From Branchiostoma floridae (Eukaryota; Chordata; Leptocardii; Amphioxiformes; Branchiostomatidae), in the NCBI RefSeq assembly GCF_000003815.2, contig NC_049979.1, positions 30,637,245 to 30,701,244 on the forward strand: 64,000 nt of DNA, in the 5' to 3' direction. The first letter of the stretch is position 1. Each line of letters begins with the position of its first letter. Below are positions 34,748 through 47,330 of this stretch, in pieces. A program made the position numbers and the translations under genes. Under the pieces are notes generated by a model. It was not told the DNA's origin. It was given only the letters and a program-made list of their open reading frames with translations, and made no database searches.

Positions 34748-36240
34748 TAGTACGCATTTGAGTTATGTGGAACACATGACTCTTGTATATATTGTGCGTA
34801 ACGGATAAGGTGCAATATTGTAAATTTACCACAATTCAGTGGATGTCCCACTGTGAATTTCAATAAATTTCTCTATCAATCTATGTATCTATCTACCTAT
34901 CTATCTTTCTATTTATAACTACATGTACAAGTAGTATCTCATGTAATACAATAGGTCATCACTCGATTCGGAACACCCTTATCGAACATCATCGCGTCCC
35001 TGTCATGGCAGAAATGTCAACACGTGTCACAAAACGTCTTCACAGTAATACCAAAGGATTTCCAAAATATATAGAATCCCCTCTTTCCAAGTATTTGTCA
35101 ACTAGAAATGATAATGACAAGCAGAAAAGCATTAGTACACATTTGTATCCTTATTATCCCGCTGCTAATCCCTAAATTCGTGTAACTGCTGTATAGAATT
35201 AATAATATATCCTTCTTGCGTCACACACAATTATATCTATAATGACACAAATGGCATGTTACTCAGCATAGTACATTATCGTTCCAATCTATCTGAATGT
35301 TGTTGATTAGCGCTAATACATATCTATGCTTCTATCGGCAAAGTATGTTTTCTATTACTATGTACACATTGGCCTCGGCTATGAACGTAAAGATAAAGTA
35401 ATTTCACTAAAAATGATTAACCAGGCGTTGTTTGGGCCTAATCGGCCTAAAAAAAACCTTAAGATATTCAATACCCAATGGATAAGAAGATCTAAATTTT
35501 TTGGTACCTGTCTCAGAAGAAACATCTGTAACACAAGAGGAATTTAAAAGCGGTCATTGTGTAGGGTTTTAGATATTTGAAGTATTAACACTTGGAGATC
35601 AAATGGTAAAAACATATACAAACAGAATGAATTAGATTTTAACGGACACTAGATTTTTACGAAAAACAACTAACAAAGAACTATATATTTTTATTTTTCA
35701 TTATCTGCCTTATATTATTTAAAATCAAGTTAAAGATCATTAAGCCGGGATTTTTTCGATGTAGTTTCTACCTGTTGTCCTTTTGCTAAGACTCTAACAT
35801 GTCAATTGGCCCTTTAGACCACATTAAACAAAACCCATAGGGAGTCCACTCATGTTTGCAGGCAGAAATAAAAACCACACCAAAAACAAAAATATTAGCA
35901 TGTAAGTTTTATTTGAAAAATTGTTGTCAAACGTAACAAGATAACCAAGAAAGTAACAAGAAGGCTAATTATTGCATATAATCATTTCCAAAACTTAATT
36001 TTGAAAAAAAGAAAAGATAAACTACCGTAGTATTTATGTAACTTTGGAATGATGCAATCTAATTCTAATTGTCTAAATAAGATCTGAGTTTCAAAATGTC
36101 AAATCCGTTCGTGAAAGCTACCAGCTGATATTGTAATCATACTAGCATACTGAATATTTAAACTTACTTAAAGCCCATATATCAGACAACATGAGGCCTA
36201 TTTTCACTCACGGCTTACATACATGCAGCTTTCTATTGTA
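34746..36240. other. No supportable gene
   Basis: A 73-codon frame at 35326-35547 (plus) has no motif. Otherwise AT-rich, non-coding. Confidence 0.4.
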
Positions 36241-36249
36241 AGTTTTGTG

Positions 36250-36960
36250 TTGTAATATCACATTATTTTATATTTCTATAATCTTCTGCGTATATAGCTG
36301 CTACGTTACCACAAGAACAAACAGTACTCCTGCTGGGCAACAGACTTTTAGTTTATTGTAGTGAACACACCACTAGCACTGCACCTTTGTGTTGTAGTAG
36401 CTTACTACGACAGCTAAAAATGTTGCTTTTATTGCCTGATGACGTTCTATTCTGTGATGAATCTAACTGCAAAGATAATGATCAAAAGGTGGGAGGGTAG
36501 GCTATGATACTTACCAGCCAATATTTAAGTGGCACTTTTGTGCGGGGACATCAGATAAGACATAGTGGAATGAAAAGTAAATATCCTTGGACGGTTGCTT
36601 GCATGAGAATTTTGTCTAGTCTCGATGACAGTGACTAGTAGTCATTGCAGCTTTCTTTACTTTCTTTACTTCATCATACTTAATCAATACTGTCGTTATC
36701 TTTTCAATCTTTGCTACTGAAAAGAGATCTATTCTAACTTTTACAGCTGTGGTAATATAACATTGTTTTTTGTATACTTCTAAAATCTTCTGCGTAAATA
36801 GCTGCTACGTTACCACAAAAACAAACAGTGCTCCAGGTGGGCAACCGACTTCTAGTTTGTTGTAGTGGACACAACACTAGTACTGCACCTTTGTGTTGTA
36901 GTAGCTTGCTACGTCAGCTAAAAAGTTGTTTTTCTTACCTGATGACATTCTATTCTGTAA
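36250..36960 (+). repeat. X cores, copies 3 and 4 in tandem
   Basis: Two X cores about 500 bases apart: tcttctgcgtatatagctgctacgtt at 36283 and tcttctgcgtaaatagctgctacgtt at 36787 (each shown split elsewhere), both followed by acaaacagt, ctcc, gtgggcaac-gact and gtagtg-acac. Stops interrupt the frame used in copy 1, while another frame (VGNRLLVCCSGHNTSTAPLC) stays open longer in copy 4. Confidence 0.7.
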
Positions 36961-37064
36961 TGACTTTAACTGCAAAGATAATACTCATAAGAATTCCAAC
37001 CTCTTCAACTAAATTTTTTTTTCCAACAGTTATTCCCGCCTCTCTTCCCCACACTCCACTTTAA

Positions 37065-38549
37065 TCCACAATCCGTACCTGCCTATAACGCTGTTGTGAA
37101 GGAGGCCAATGCGGTCGGGCAGAACTGATTTTGAAAACTAGAGTTCGGGGACCTCATACCTCCATGAAATATTTATTGCTTTTTTGTGGATGGTATGTAT
37201 GTTTATAGTCGGTTGTATGTGAGAGTAATGGTTATATAATATAAATGTTATGGGAAAGTAGTGGTGTATTTATTTAATGACACAGAGGATGTCCATCTGA
37301 TTAGTAATTATCACAATGTGACACTTAATTGTGTAATGTGCGTTTAAGAGGTCGACGGCATATGGTAGCGTGGTGTTCCTTAAGCTTGATGTTTGGCATT
37401 TAAAATGTCTAAGGATGTCAGCATTATTGAGGTTCAACTATGTGCCTCAGAGCTGTGTGGTGGGAGGAAGTTGGGAAACTCAGAAAGAAGAAGGGATGTG
37501 GCCAACTGTAGTCAGATGGTGATTTGATTTTCCACCAATATGTCATAACATCAGCTGTTCACACGGTACAAAAACGAGATGCACACTTTCCTCTGACAGC
37601 CCTACACCAACTGTAAGATGAATACTTGGCACCAACCCCGTCTGCTAAAAAACAAGTACCATTGGCTACGAAAGAGACAGCTAACAACTGTCCCTTATCG
37701 TAACAAAATCAGAACATCTGTATAGCCCATAAAACTTCTGACACCCAACCCAGATGAGAGAACCTAATGGCATTTTGATGTCACTCAAATCAGCAGTACA
37801 ATATGTGAGACATCCATACCTGTTAAGCATTATCGTTAAATGTACCTCAACTTCTTACAATTATACTTACGCTTCACATCTCCATGATATCGTAAGCAGA
37901 CATAAATAAAACTAATTATCATATTAAAAAAAAAACCTCGGGGTTCCCCAAACAGCTGTCACCTCACCATCTGCTTGGAGCTAAGCCCATTAACAAACAC
38001 AAAAAGCACGCTGCCTGTACCAATATATCTCAAATATAGGGGTGATTTCTGATATTATTATATCAATTATGACGACAGATACGGCTCCCAAAATCTTATC
38101 GATTCGAGCTTTCATCACACCCCACCAACACAACAAGTATGAAAGCAATCCATTTAGCCGTTCTTGAGTAATCATCTACACAGAGACACATAACAGAAAA
38201 TATAACCTCCATACCATGACATTTCATGCAAGTATAACTGTTATGTAAACTGAGACACTCGCTGAGCGACAGTATAGCTACCCAAATTTGATTTTTCTGA
38301 CACCCTTGATTTCATTGAATGAATATTATGAAAGACTTTAAAGTATGACTGAAAAAAACATGCAAAGAGCCTTTAAAATTCGTTATTTATTAATGACACA
38401 AGGTGTCTGATATTTTGATTTTTGGCCACGTTTGAAGCGCACAGTAGTTGCAAGGGACAATTCATTAGAGGACATTTTGTTTTTGTCTGGGCGCTCGCTC
38501 CGCACTCAGTCTTATTTGATATCACAGTGAGAACACGACAAGAGTGCCG
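37065..38549. other. No feature seen
   Basis: AT-rich; only short motif-free frames. Confidence 0.4.
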
Positions 38550-38815
38550 TCAAGTGGAAAGGACCTCAGTGTTATAGAGAAAATGGGCCTGAAGAGAGAT
38601 CCAAGCTTTGGTTTTGATTGAAAACAGAGACGAAGCCGTGCATGCATCAGCTGCAAGGAGATTCCACAGTTGGGTGGCTCTGTTGAAGAGGATTTTTTTT
38701 TTACACTTTTGTGGATGAGCCATTAGAAGGTTAGGCAGACGATATCTATTCATTAGTTTCAAGGGAGCAGACGTGTGATTGAAGGTCTCACCTGAAGTAG
38801 ACGGTATATGAGAAG
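38550..38815 (-). pseudogene. Non-LTR retrotransposon ORF2, C-terminal fragment
   Basis: The minus strand reads GETFNHTSAPLKLMNRYRLP, then KKILFNRATQLWNLLAADA and SLFSIKTKAW before a stop. The pattern of a basic stretch, FxNRxxxLWNxLP and xSLxxFKxxL is the usual C-terminal tail of CR1/Jockey-like ORF2 proteins. Only the tail is present, as expected for a 5'-truncated insertion. Clade not assigned. Confidence 0.6.
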
Positions 38816-39097
38816 GGTAAGGAAGTCCCTCGGTGTCCCCTTATCATCCTTTCATTAATCACAGAAATGCAAAATTCCAACGAAAGATCATTAAACAATA
38901 CGGTATTTGAAACATATTGTATAAAATATATTTTGTTGATAACCAGAATGATGTCTATTAACTACAGTAATGAATCAAACATTTCTGAATTAAAACAAAA
39001 TCTATCTTGGGTTCCCATAATATCAAAATATATCATTCCCTTTATTTTTCTTTCAAATATATACATGGTTCTCTGCTTGTGTAGGTATATGTCTAAA

Positions 39098-39203
39098 TCT
39101 TGCATACGTAGCTACACCGTTACCACATTTTGTAACCGTACTCCTGTGCGCAAACGTCTTGTCTGCTGCAGTGAAGGCAACAGCAGAGTATTAGTATTTC
39201 CGT
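39098..39203 (+). repeat. X core, copy 5
   Basis: Shortest X copy: catacgtagctacaccgtta, then cgtactcctg-gcg, acgtcttgtctgctgcagtgaa. Here the frame reading SCIRSYTVTTFCNRTPVRK and RLVCCSEGNS is open over 112 codons (38867-39205), ending in ccgtaagtag. Confidence 0.5.
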
Positions 39204-39205
39204 AA

Positions 39206-40004
39206 GTAGCTAAATACACTATTTATAAACATGCACAGTTTACACCGAAGAGGTAGATACATGGTACAAAAGTGACAATAAATGCAAGGAAAGCAAAGAT
39301 ACAGGTAGATGCATCATTTCCTTCTTCTTTTCTATTTCATCAATACAAACTATGACATTGCGAAATTCATTTGATACGTTTCTTTTCCCTATTTCTCTGC
39401 ACGTCGTTTTTGCCCTGTACAGACTGATAGCTGCTATCGTCTCCTTTCCTTTTATGTGATACTTCTCACAATCCCTTGGTATAGCTGTCGAACGTTTAAG
39501 TTCTAGTTTAAATGACTGGATATATTCCTAAGTAGAAAGAACAAATTGACTGTGCACATATGTTGGCGAGCAAGCTAATGGCCCCTGAGATCCATACCTC
39601 AACTATATCCGTTCTCTGGGGACAGAACTTTCTAAAGGAAAGCTTTAGATTACATCTCCACAATTTAGCTTGATCAAAGCCATACAGTGTGTTGTGAAAT
39701 GAATTAGACTCACGAGGGTGTACACTTTTCAATTGTGTCTCCGACATACTTCCTTCTGTTACAATTTTAGAGCTGCTGTTTGTCGGAACGTCTGAAGCTT
39801 TTATACGTTTTTCGGCCATATATCATCATCTTTGGCTGTTTGCCACATATCAGTCGTCCCTCGGCCTTATGCCTTTAAATTGATTATTGCTATCAATTTT
39901 GCTCAAGTGTATTGTAACCTGCAAATATCAATGGTGTTAAAGTTGGTGAGTTCGTTTCTAAAGCTTTAAAGAAGAAAGTCCCCGTCATTTAAACCACAGT
40001 AACC
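39206..40004. other. No feature seen
   Basis: A 103-codon minus frame (39508-39819) begins MAEKRIKASDVPTNSS; no family recognised and no duplicate seen. Confidence 0.35.
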
Positions 40005-40870
40005 ACAATATTCGCAATCAAAGCTGCCCGAGCGACCACCTCTTCTCAGCGACCACCTGGCCATTTCGACCGCTTTTTCTCGGTCCCGATTTTTTTTCTC
40101 ATTAACGTTAGCATTAAGCGACCTTTTCCCAACGACCACCTGGCCAACGCGACCGCGACCGGCCCAAATTGGGACCCATAACGACCGCATCATTTTCAAA
40201 ATTGAGGTTTTCATCGATTTTTGATGATAACTAGTGCTATTTTGTGCCGACATCGTTGTAAAAAAATCCGAATTTAGTTGTTACAGAAGTTTAAAAAAAT
40301 CTATATCATTATAAAGTGAACGAATGCTGAAACGTATATAGCCTCATACTTTTTTAAGAAAGATCTTTGCAGCTCATACCTTTTTAAGAAAGATTTGTGT
40401 GAGTGTTTTGTCCAACTGTACTGTACCCGTGGGTATAAGTACGCTATCGGGACGTACAGGGCATCGAATTCGAAAGGTGCACCGTTGAGTTATTTCAGAT
40501 CAAGAACATAGCGACGCATAAAGGCTTGTTTTTTTTTTTGTATGGTAACTGACAGCATCAAAGTTCCCTTACAGTCTAAAACGTTAGTGTACAAATACTT
40601 GAGCTTTAAAACACGGTATCATATAAAAGCTCGATAAAAGCTTGGGGCTAAATTTACAATTTACAGTGTGCCCTTTGTATTTGACATTAAAGATCTCGCT
40701 ACTTTGCGTGCGTGCAGTGTGCTTGCTATTTGCCATTAAACACAACGGAAACCATTTATACTTTGCATCGGGCATGTTTTGAGTCGATACTCTTCTCAGC
40801 GACCACCTGTCCAAATCGACCGCTTTTCCCCGGTCCCCTAGGTGGTCGTCTTGGACAGGTTTGACTGTAG
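40005..40870. mobile_element. Candidate TIR element rich in CGACCACC words
   Basis: The left side has caatcaaagctgcccgagcg followed by several cgaccacct / gaccgcttttt words. The right side, read as complement from 40870, has cagtcaaacctgtccaagac followed by gaccacctaggggaccggg and agcggtcg. The two ends are inverted, imperfect versions of each other. Animals carry a widespread miniature element family with a similar CAAACCTGTC...CGACCACC terminus, as I recall. The minus-strand frame at 39966-40253 is a by-product. Confidence 0.5.
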
Positions 40871-42009
40871 TTAACTTTTTTATCATAAGCATCCAGCTAA
40901 ACGTTGTTGTGCCATGCTAAATACATAACGTGGCACTAGATCCATTTATATGGTTGTGGTGGAATATTATTTTACATTATGGTTTCTGGCAAGTTTCTAA
41001 AACATTCTGAANNNNNNNNNNNNNNNNNNNNNNNNNNNNNNNNNNNNNNNNNNNNNNNNNNNNNNNNNNNNNNNNNNNNNNNNNNNNNNNNNNNNNNNNN
41101 NNNNNNNNNNNNNNNNNNNNNNNNNNNNNNNNNNNNNNACAGCTTTGAGTGCCTATTGGGATATCATTTAACTCCCATCCTGCCGATACATTGTCGCGAC
41201 TAATCTGACTGTATCGGATTTGGTTTTGCTCATAAAATCTCTCTGCTTTAGATTTGTTTTGTATTTGTGCATACATCGTTTCATTTATATATGAATAATA
41301 CTTTGACAACTTGTGGTGTGAGTAATTTTGCGGAAAACGAGAATAACCGACATCTTGCTCTAAAGCTATATAACTCCCATTTATCTAGTAAGTTTTGTTT
41401 CCTACCAGTAATTAATGACTTTTGTTTCTTATCACTAAGAAAATATATAAATGTTATATATATATCTGCCTTATGTATTGGTATTCTGCCTCCAAGACAC
41501 ACATATACTCACACACACACACATTGGTATCCTAGTCAATTTTCTTTTCAAAGATTCTTTTATGTGACTTGTTGATATATTGTTTTTAATCTGATGTTTT
41601 CACTTCTTTTAACAGCAATGCGTCATTTCCTCCACTAAACAACATACATCATGCCGAATTATACTAAAAAATATTTTGCAGAAGAACGCTACATTCATTT
41701 CTAAAGGTGATGTTTCTTACATTTAGAATGTTAGTTGGAGCTAGCTAAGCAAAGAACAGGTTTGAATGTACTGCAGCGGAAATGTCTTCTCTTTTTTTTC
41801 TTGTCAAGCTATGTCTATCTTTTTCAGGTTCATGGTAGTTGGACTTAGCTCCGTTCCCCGGAATGGGGACTTCAGTATTATCTATATAGAAGCGCTGTTT
41901 AAGCTGTAGGTTTTGAAACAGTAAAACTCAAGAATAGCTAGATTTGAACTTTCCTTGACTTTCACACATGGATGATAAATATTCCAACTGAAAGATCATA
42001 GAATAAGAT
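40871..42009. other. No feature seen apart from a gap and a short CA tract
   Basis: The CA tract lies at about 41510-41523. Open frames of about 100 codons at 41267-41575 are AT-rich and motif-free. Confidence 0.4.
41012..41138. other. Assembly gap (127 N)
   Basis: Run of N; surrounding sequence is AT-rich and without gene. Confidence 0.99.
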
Positions 42010-45000
42010 AAAATTGTACAGACTAGATAATGCAGCTGATGGAAACAAGGGACTATTAAAGGTAAGCCATCAATTGTTTCTCGTCCCCAAACATATTGAC
42101 TATCAGTCATTACGGTTTACTCTTACGGATAATATTGTTTCCCAGTAATGGTTTTCTTAGGTACTTTTGAAAAAAAGTCATTTTAGTGAATCATTACCAT
42201 CGGTGATCTACAACATCGAACTAAAATGAAACAACGCACTGCTTCATTGCTTCACAATACTGAGGTTGTTTTAACAATGTATAATGATACTCCACTGTAT
42301 ATAACAAATACGTAACAACAGGGCGGAGCGTGGAATGAATCTACTCACATTTGATCTTATTTTGTGAATGGGATATGTACCCTAAGTCCTCACTGGTTTA
42401 GACCTATTGATATTACTATTTAACCGTTATAGGTATGTTTGGTAAAGATTTGTCTGGTACATTAGGCATTAATAGAAAGTAGGGAGATAGGCTTTAGTTA
42501 ACATTTGAATTTAGACTAGTACTGTCCGTTGGACGGTCATGTACCATTTTTTTTTCAAATCTATAACGGCTTTAGTAGAAGAAGACTTTTGTACAAATGT
42601 TTCCAGGTGTATACACTGCTACAAACCCAGTCGGGTCACCATAGGGCTAATGCTGTGTTTTAAAAAGCGTTGAAAGTGAACAAATCTGTCAGACAGTATA
42701 ATTGATGGCAGTCTATCACGAAGTTCGCTGCAGCTCTACAGCACTTGTATCCATCCTTATAGGTCTTATGAAGATGCGTTTTCTACATGTTCTGTTTAAT
42801 TCGGTACTTTTACCAATGTTGTCTTTGATATCCTGTATGTGGTATATTTGTTTTGTTTTGTTTATTCTCTTAAATCTAATTCAGCGCTTCTACTACAATT
42901 TTCTTTATATCTTGCATGAGGTACATTTGTTTTGCTTTGTATAATCCGATCGATCTAATTTGGTTCTAATACCACGCTTATTTTTTTATATGTTGAATGC
43001 GGTACATTTGCATGTTGTTCATTCCTCTATTATGTTTATTCTGTTAGATATAATATAGTACTTCTACACGTCTATATGTTGCAAGCGTTACGTTGGTACT
43101 TTTATAAAACATTTCTTTGTCTCTTTCAATTGGTACATTTGTTTTGTTGCTTTAATGAAGAAGTTGTTCAAATAAAGTAAAGGTAGGTTTGTTTGTCTTA
43201 CTCAATCTATGCATATAGATGGATCTCAATATTTGCTGTGTAAACTACTTCGTTGTTTTCTAAAGATTTCATTAACGCCTTATGTCATGGTACATGATAG
43301 TTAGGTACAAAGGCAATGTATTTTTTTTTAAATAATTATTTAATCTTTACATATTTCCACTATATAGCGTCTATATTCGCATAACTGCATTATTGTATCC
43401 ATGCTTAAAACATCAAACGTTTGCATTACTTATTCAATGGGGTAGCAAAAGGGCCTATTAGTGTTACTAAATATTAAGCAAACTGTATTTCCTATTTTAA
43501 GTTGTGTGAACGTTGAGAACTTCGGTTGTTTGCTCTCTCCATCTTTCAGAATGTGCAGCACGACACCCTTAAGGCTAAAAGTGGCTTTAAAAAAGCCAGT
43601 TGAAGCGACGAATGGATCAATCAATGGATCCCTTCAATCATTTCGTGTGACTCAGTTATTAACCTTTCTGGAGATTAAAGCTTAAGTCACACGGAATGTC
43701 TCCTCTTTGTTCTGTCGCCTGAGTAATGGTGATCGATGCACTGTAATTATGACACTTCTGCAGGCTAGCTTACATTATCAAATTTTAGCCCGCCCCACCT
43801 GATGTTGTAACGAGCGAAATATGCACGTAAAGATGTAGATGAAAATACTCTTTATCTCTGACATAAACAGTTATGTGGTACAAACAGTTGGCTGTACTTT
43901 CCAGATGTATATTGTATTACAATGTCTTTGAAGACCTGTTGAAAACGCGGCATGGCTGTCAAACACCTGGACTGAATAATTGGCGTCTCGCTCCCAGCGT
44001 TTTGCAAAGTGGCACAGCCTCTTTTGTTGTCTAAGGGGCAGATTTTTCAGGGTAGATAAGACGGTATTGCCACAATACCATACAGTGTTTGTTCCTTGTT
44101 TTAAAGATATACGTACGGAGAACAGAATTCAAGTAACTGCTAACGTTTCAAGGACGTGTCAAATCTAGGCTCAACATTATACCTGTCTAGTTGTCAACTC
44201 TATATCTTCATCCTTCTACATATTCTTGTTGATGTGTAATGCATATAAAAACTGACCTTTTTAAAAGCAGATTGATGTAGGTCACCAAAATGGCCGTTAA
44301 ATAACGATTTATTCCAGGCGACTGGGCGTGACGCGGCACCACAATGGCACTTTTGTATTGCAAAACGCAGCGTAACAGAAAAGCCGAAGGCCAACAACTG
44401 TTTCAGTAGTTTCTCCATAAGTCATCACGTAGCACACTGTTAGGCGCTGCTTTAGGTTTTTGGAATACTTATTTTTGAGGTGGGTTCCTCTTATTTCTTT
44501 GTTAACAGCTTGGTCACCTATTGATATTACTGTTTAACCGTTAAAGGTATGTTGGGTAAAGATTTGTCTTTGTACATTAGGCATTAATAGAATGTAGGGA
44601 GATAGGCTTTAGCTCACATTTAAATTTAGACTACTACTGTCTGTTGGTCGGTCCTGTGCCTTCTTTAAAATACTAACGGCTTTAGTAGAAGAATACTTTA
44701 GTTTTTGTCCTAGAACCTTGCTAACGTAGTCAACAATCGCTAGCTTTAAATGTGTTAAGTTTTCCATCTGGTCTGTTTACAACAATAAACTCTGAAGCAA
44801 CGTCCTACTTTAAACATCGATTTAGTACGCTAAACTAAGTTAACCATGTAAAGCGGTACTGCCACACTAACTTACCATGGAATGATAATTGTGAAATATA
44901 TATACTTGTACAGAAAAAGTAAGCATAGGTTATATAAGGTACTTTTTGAAAATGTTCTCTTTGGCAGCACCCTCCTTTGTCGAATTACAACGGTGAACTA

Positions 45001-45346
45001 ACATTAAACAACGTACTTATCTGTCAATTTGCGCCGCTGAGCAAGTTCAAACGAATTTTACCATGTTCAGTCACGGCGGACTTTGAAAAACAAGCTATCA
45101 TTTTTTTTCGTCTCAGACGGCATTTACTATAAGTCCGCACTAGTCAATCCCTGCGCCTAGTATTGTTTCCAGTTAAGGTTATCTTAGGTACTTAGAATTT
45201 GACAGTGCCTGCCACTGTCAACAGTGGATAAGATGAAATGTACAAGTATACAACCACGTTTATTGACGATAAGAAATAGCACGGAGGTGGAGGAAGGGTG
45301 GAGGGTGTGTTAGTAACCTATAGTAACCTAATCACATTACATCTAG

Positions 45347-45374
45347 ATTTGAAGGAAACGAAGGACCATCAAAG
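45347..45374 (+). other. Candidate 28-nt microexon, copy 1
   Basis: Bounded by acatctag on the left and gtaagc on the right, with 28 nt between. In the second frame it reads FEGNEGPSK. The duplicate at 45579-45606 has the same length, the same borders and FDATGEPLK. Both could be chance preservation. Confidence 0.3.
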
Positions 45375-45578
45375 GTAAGCCATCACTTATTTTCGTCCCA
45401 GACCACATTTACTATAAGTCCTCACTAGTTAATACCTACGGATAGTATTGCTTTCCAGTTAAGGTTATTTTAGGTACTTTAAAAACAGCCATTTCTTTGG
45501 TCAACAGTGAACTGAAATGGATTGTACAATTGTGGGAGGGTGTGTGTTACTAACATTACCTAATTACATTACATTTAG

Positions 45579-45606
45579 CTTCGATGCAACCGGCGAACCA
45601 TTAAAG
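45579..45606 (+). other. Candidate 28-nt microexon, copy 2
   Basis: Bounded by acatttag and gtaagc; 28 nt, reading FDATGEPLK in the second frame. A third related block ends at 42061 before gtaagc (ADGNKGLLK) but lacks an acceptor at the same distance. Confidence 0.3.
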
Positions 45607-45700
45607 GTAAGCTTTTATTTATTTGTCGTCCTAAAGCACATTGAGATTGGGATATTTACTTTAAATCCTCTCTAGTTTATCCCGATAAATATTACTGTTT

Positions 45701-46519
45701 TTTAGGCTTTAAAATACAGGCACTTAACCCTTCTATATTTTTGTATTTGTATTCAATAGATTATCTATCGAAGTAATAATATCATTAATTCAGAACAACT
45801 TTTTCAACTTTGTGAAGGGATCGTATCTTCCTTTTATACTTTGAATTAGTGAGTTCGTTTTAATCATACGTAGTTTTTAATTTAAAGTAAGTAAAATAAG
45901 AAAATCGAAATCAACGGCCTGCTTAGATACTAGTATATCAATATGTGACATGTGAGATTTGTAAAGTAATAGATTAAGATATTGCAAATCAGTAATGAGA
46001 CTCTAGCTCTTGATGTACATTTCAAACTCACAGTTTTGAATACTGTTTGATGTAAAATGTAAAGGCTAAAGAACGTAACTTTCAATAAAAGGCAAACATG
46101 GAAGTGGCCATTAATTAATCATTATACAATAGTGGTAGCAAGGGCGACAAAATTGTTTAAGTGTACACGGTATATAAGAGGTACATGTAAATAGTGGCCG
46201 TTGGACCTTATAAATCTTTAAAGGCTCAAACAGAAAAAAAATACTACAGTTTTAATCCTACAGCTGAACACTTCGACAACTACTAAATTTAACAGTATAA
46301 AGGCTTTTTCTATTTGGTCGGCTTTGTTCATACCTTTATTATTGCATACGTGCATTTGTTTGCCACATCGCACCACTCCGCCAACTTTTTTTTACCCGAT
46401 ATCTGTGCACTGTTCTATTAGTTTTAATATTGGCCCTAAGCCAGATACCAAAAAAGATACACGTCACAAATTTCGCTAAGAGCTAGCTAGAATACCACTT
46501 TTTGAATTATATCTTAATT
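45701..46519. other. No feature seen
   Basis: AT-rich, non-coding. Confidence 0.4.
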
Positions 46520-47330
46520 TTAACCCTATTCAGACCGGGCTTTTTTGGTCATCCCTGGACCGGGGGGGGGGGGGGCTTTTGAGGCCCTCCACTTTTAAGT
46601 CCTATAACTCTTGAACGACGTGCCGTACGGCCACCAAATTTTCAGGACATGATGTCGACATAATATCTGACGAGTATGTGACGTTCGACGTTACGTTGAC
46701 GTAGGATGACGTAATTATGACGTCATCAATTTGATTATATCGACAAACCCCATGAAAATAGGGTATTCTCAGAAAACTCCAAGTTAATGCTACAAAAATG
46801 TAACAACAAGTGCAGATAACAGAATAATAATGTTTGTCACGCCTTTTGTTGCCAATAGCAACATCAATGACGTCAATGTGACGTCATAAAATGACGTCAT
46901 GCACATCTAAGATACGAGTTGGGCTCCGCCATATTATATCCACCACCTTGAATTTTTAAAAATACTTTTTTTGCAACAAATTATCACAAAGGGCAATGGA
47001 AATAGACTAAATTCATTCATTTACATGGTTTTTGATGAAAAAATACCAGGTAGTTACAAATTTTTAGGGATAATAAGCTTGTTATTCTTGATCTGGCCAT
47101 TCGGCCCGCCATCTTGGATTTTGGGGTTATGACGTCATCAAATTAGCATAATTTATGCATATATAATTATGAAAGATATGCTAAATAATATAAGATTTTA
47201 TTTNNNNNNNNNNNNNNNNNNNNNNNNNNNNNNNNNNNNNNNNNNNNNNNNNNNNNNNNNNNNNNNNNNNNNNNNNNNNNNNNNNNNNNNNNNNNNNNNN
47301 NNNAAAGCCCCCCCCCCCCCCGGTCTGATT
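46520..47330. mobile_element. Family A element, right end damaged (A2)
   Basis: TTAA (46520-46523) and CCCTATTCAGACCGGGC start the element, in inverted orientation relative to A1. Interior words match the complement of A1, including CCGCCATCTTG at 47106, TGACGTCA at 47130 and ATTAGCAT at 47142. A 100-N gap (47204-47303) lies inside. The right end stops at cccggtctga without atagggttaa, and ttatatcttaa follows, the same 11-mer found just left of the element at 46507-46517. Confidence 0.8.
47204..47303. other. Assembly gap (100 N) inside A2
   Basis: Fixed-size N run next to a long C tract. Confidence 0.99.

Larger units (their letters stand above)
42010..45700. repeat. Series of diverged local duplications
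   Basis: Three kinds of repeated words recur. Cctattgatattact-tttaaccgtt through gggagataggctttag occurs at 42404 and 44517. A block around aaaggtaagc-catca, tttactataagtcc-cactagt, cagttaaggttat-ttaggtact occurs at about 42055, 45100 (donor lost), 45370 and 45600. The block 43425-44420 between them is unrelated. The copies are old but collinear. Two keep exon-like 28-nt blocks, given separately. Confidence 0.65.

Noticed and set aside
39966-40253. 95-codon basic minus-strand protein
   Set aside because: Lies in the CGACCACC-rich TIR element and follows from its repeated words.
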